Positions 63,840-64,000 of a stretch of 64,000 nucleotides of DNA are shown here, piece by piece (positions within the stretch are counted from its first letter, which is position 1; each line of letters starts with the position of its first letter). The translations under genes and the position numbers were made by a program. Under the pieces are notes generated by a model. It worked only from the letters and a program-made list of their open reading frames with translations, did not search any database and had not been told where the DNA came from. The stretch lies in assembly GCF_003610785.1 (NCBI RefSeq), contig NZ_RAQQ01000003.1, positions 248,001 through 312,000 on the forward strand. Direction: 5' to 3'. The DNA is from Micromonospora globbae (GTDB lineage: Bacteria > Actinomycetota > Actinomycetes > Mycobacteriales > Micromonosporaceae).

Positions 63840-63904
63840 CCGGTGATCATGACGTTAGCGGGCGAGTTGATCTCCAAAACGCCCGCCAACGTCATGATCA
63901 CCGG
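63840..63904. repeat. palindromic intergenic element (GTGATCATGA family)
   Basis: Perfect 17-bp arms CCGGTGATCATGACGTT (63840-63856) and complement (63888-63904), one mismatch, then a second 7-bp stem GCGGGCG/CGCCCGC, loop of 15 bases. Shares GTGATCATGA-GTTA with the element at 45102-45172. Located about 100 bp after the methyltransferase stop, following a C-rich low-complexity run (63738-63830). Confidence 0.85.
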
Positions 63905-63972
63905 GGCCGAAGGAGGGCGCGGGGCCGAAGGAGGGCGCGGGGCCGAGGGGGGCGCGGGGCCGAAGGAGGCGG
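63902..63972. repeat. 18-bp tandem repeats, four copies
   Basis: CGGGGCCGAAGGAGGGCG at 63902-63919 and 63920-63937, a 17-bp variant at 63938-63954, and a near copy at 63955-63972. The first copy overlaps the last bases of the palindrome arm. GC-rich and not coding as far as can be seen before the window ends. Confidence 0.8.
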
Positions 63973-64000
63973 CGCCGGGCGGGACGGTGGAGCCCGGGCC

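Overview
The window is a contiguous piece of very GC-rich chromosome (protein codons end almost always in G or C) from an actinomycete. The closest fit by gene content and protein style is the Micromonosporaceae (Micromonospora/Salinispora type). The assignment is an inference from reading alone; no database search was possible. Most of the window is core chromosome. The order trpE - trp membrane protein - trpC - trpB - trpA - lgt - pyk - acyl-CoA thioesterase - ANTAR response regulator - polA - rpsA - coaE - uvrB is the same backbone known from other actinobacteria, including Mycobacterium tuberculosis (Rv1609 to Rv1633). Strain- or family-specific modules are inserted between these anchors.

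Layout. 1-4720: the 3' end of trpE, a four-helix Trp-operon membrane protein, a small convergent gene, then trpCBA. 4906-8863: a Nudix-like protein, lgt, a flavin monooxygenase and a GNAT protein. 9010-15223: gltB and gltD (glutamate synthase). 15446-22483: exporters, two secreted esterases, a TetR/DHA2-exporter pair with three phased operator-like dyads, and a YciI-like protein. 22913-25769: pyk and a thioesterase in a tight operon, then an Rrf2 regulator. 25837-31122: a PLP decarboxylase, an LLM flavin oxidoreductase, a divergent Lrp/PLP-lyase pair, and a LAGLIDADG-type protein directly downstream of tRNA-Leu(CAA). 31335-33343: the ANTAR regulator and a beta-propeller lipoprotein. 33602-41233: two adjacent amino-acid ABC importers (Liv type with five genes, polar/glutamine type with three). 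41424-53402: polA, a DUF3140/DUF2945 pair, a methyltransferase, rpsA, coaE-GrpB, an internally duplicated membrane-anchored protein, and uvrB. 53554-63737: a solo Scr1-like regulator, a small monooxygenase, a TerC-family protein behind a yybP-ykoY-type manganese riboswitch, a muropeptide-recycling pair (L-Ala-D/L-Glu epimerase and NlpC/P60 endopeptidase), a tyrosine phosphatase, a lysoplasmalogenase-like protein, a TetR/epimerase divergent pair, a beta-lactamase-fold protein and a methyltransferase.

How parts work together. Nitrogen and amino-acid metabolism dominates: Trp synthesis, GOGAT, and two import systems. The liv operon has a textbook intrinsic terminator between the binding protein and the permeases, which should give excess binding protein. 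The epimerase and NlpC/P60 genes make a peptidoglycan-peptide salvage route. Three regulator/target pairs have readable operator-like dyads.

Non-coding structure is the least ordinary part. Two intergenic long hairpins share a GTGATCATGA arm, another has a GCGATCTTGCACTT arm, and there is a perfect 32-bp palindrome. Several short GC-rich tandem arrays also occur between genes. I found no CRISPR array, no transposase and no clear prophage. No obviously novel multi-gene system is present; the best leads are the palindromic elements, the riboswitch, the tRNA-linked LAGLIDADG protein and the apparently CTG-initiated epimerase.
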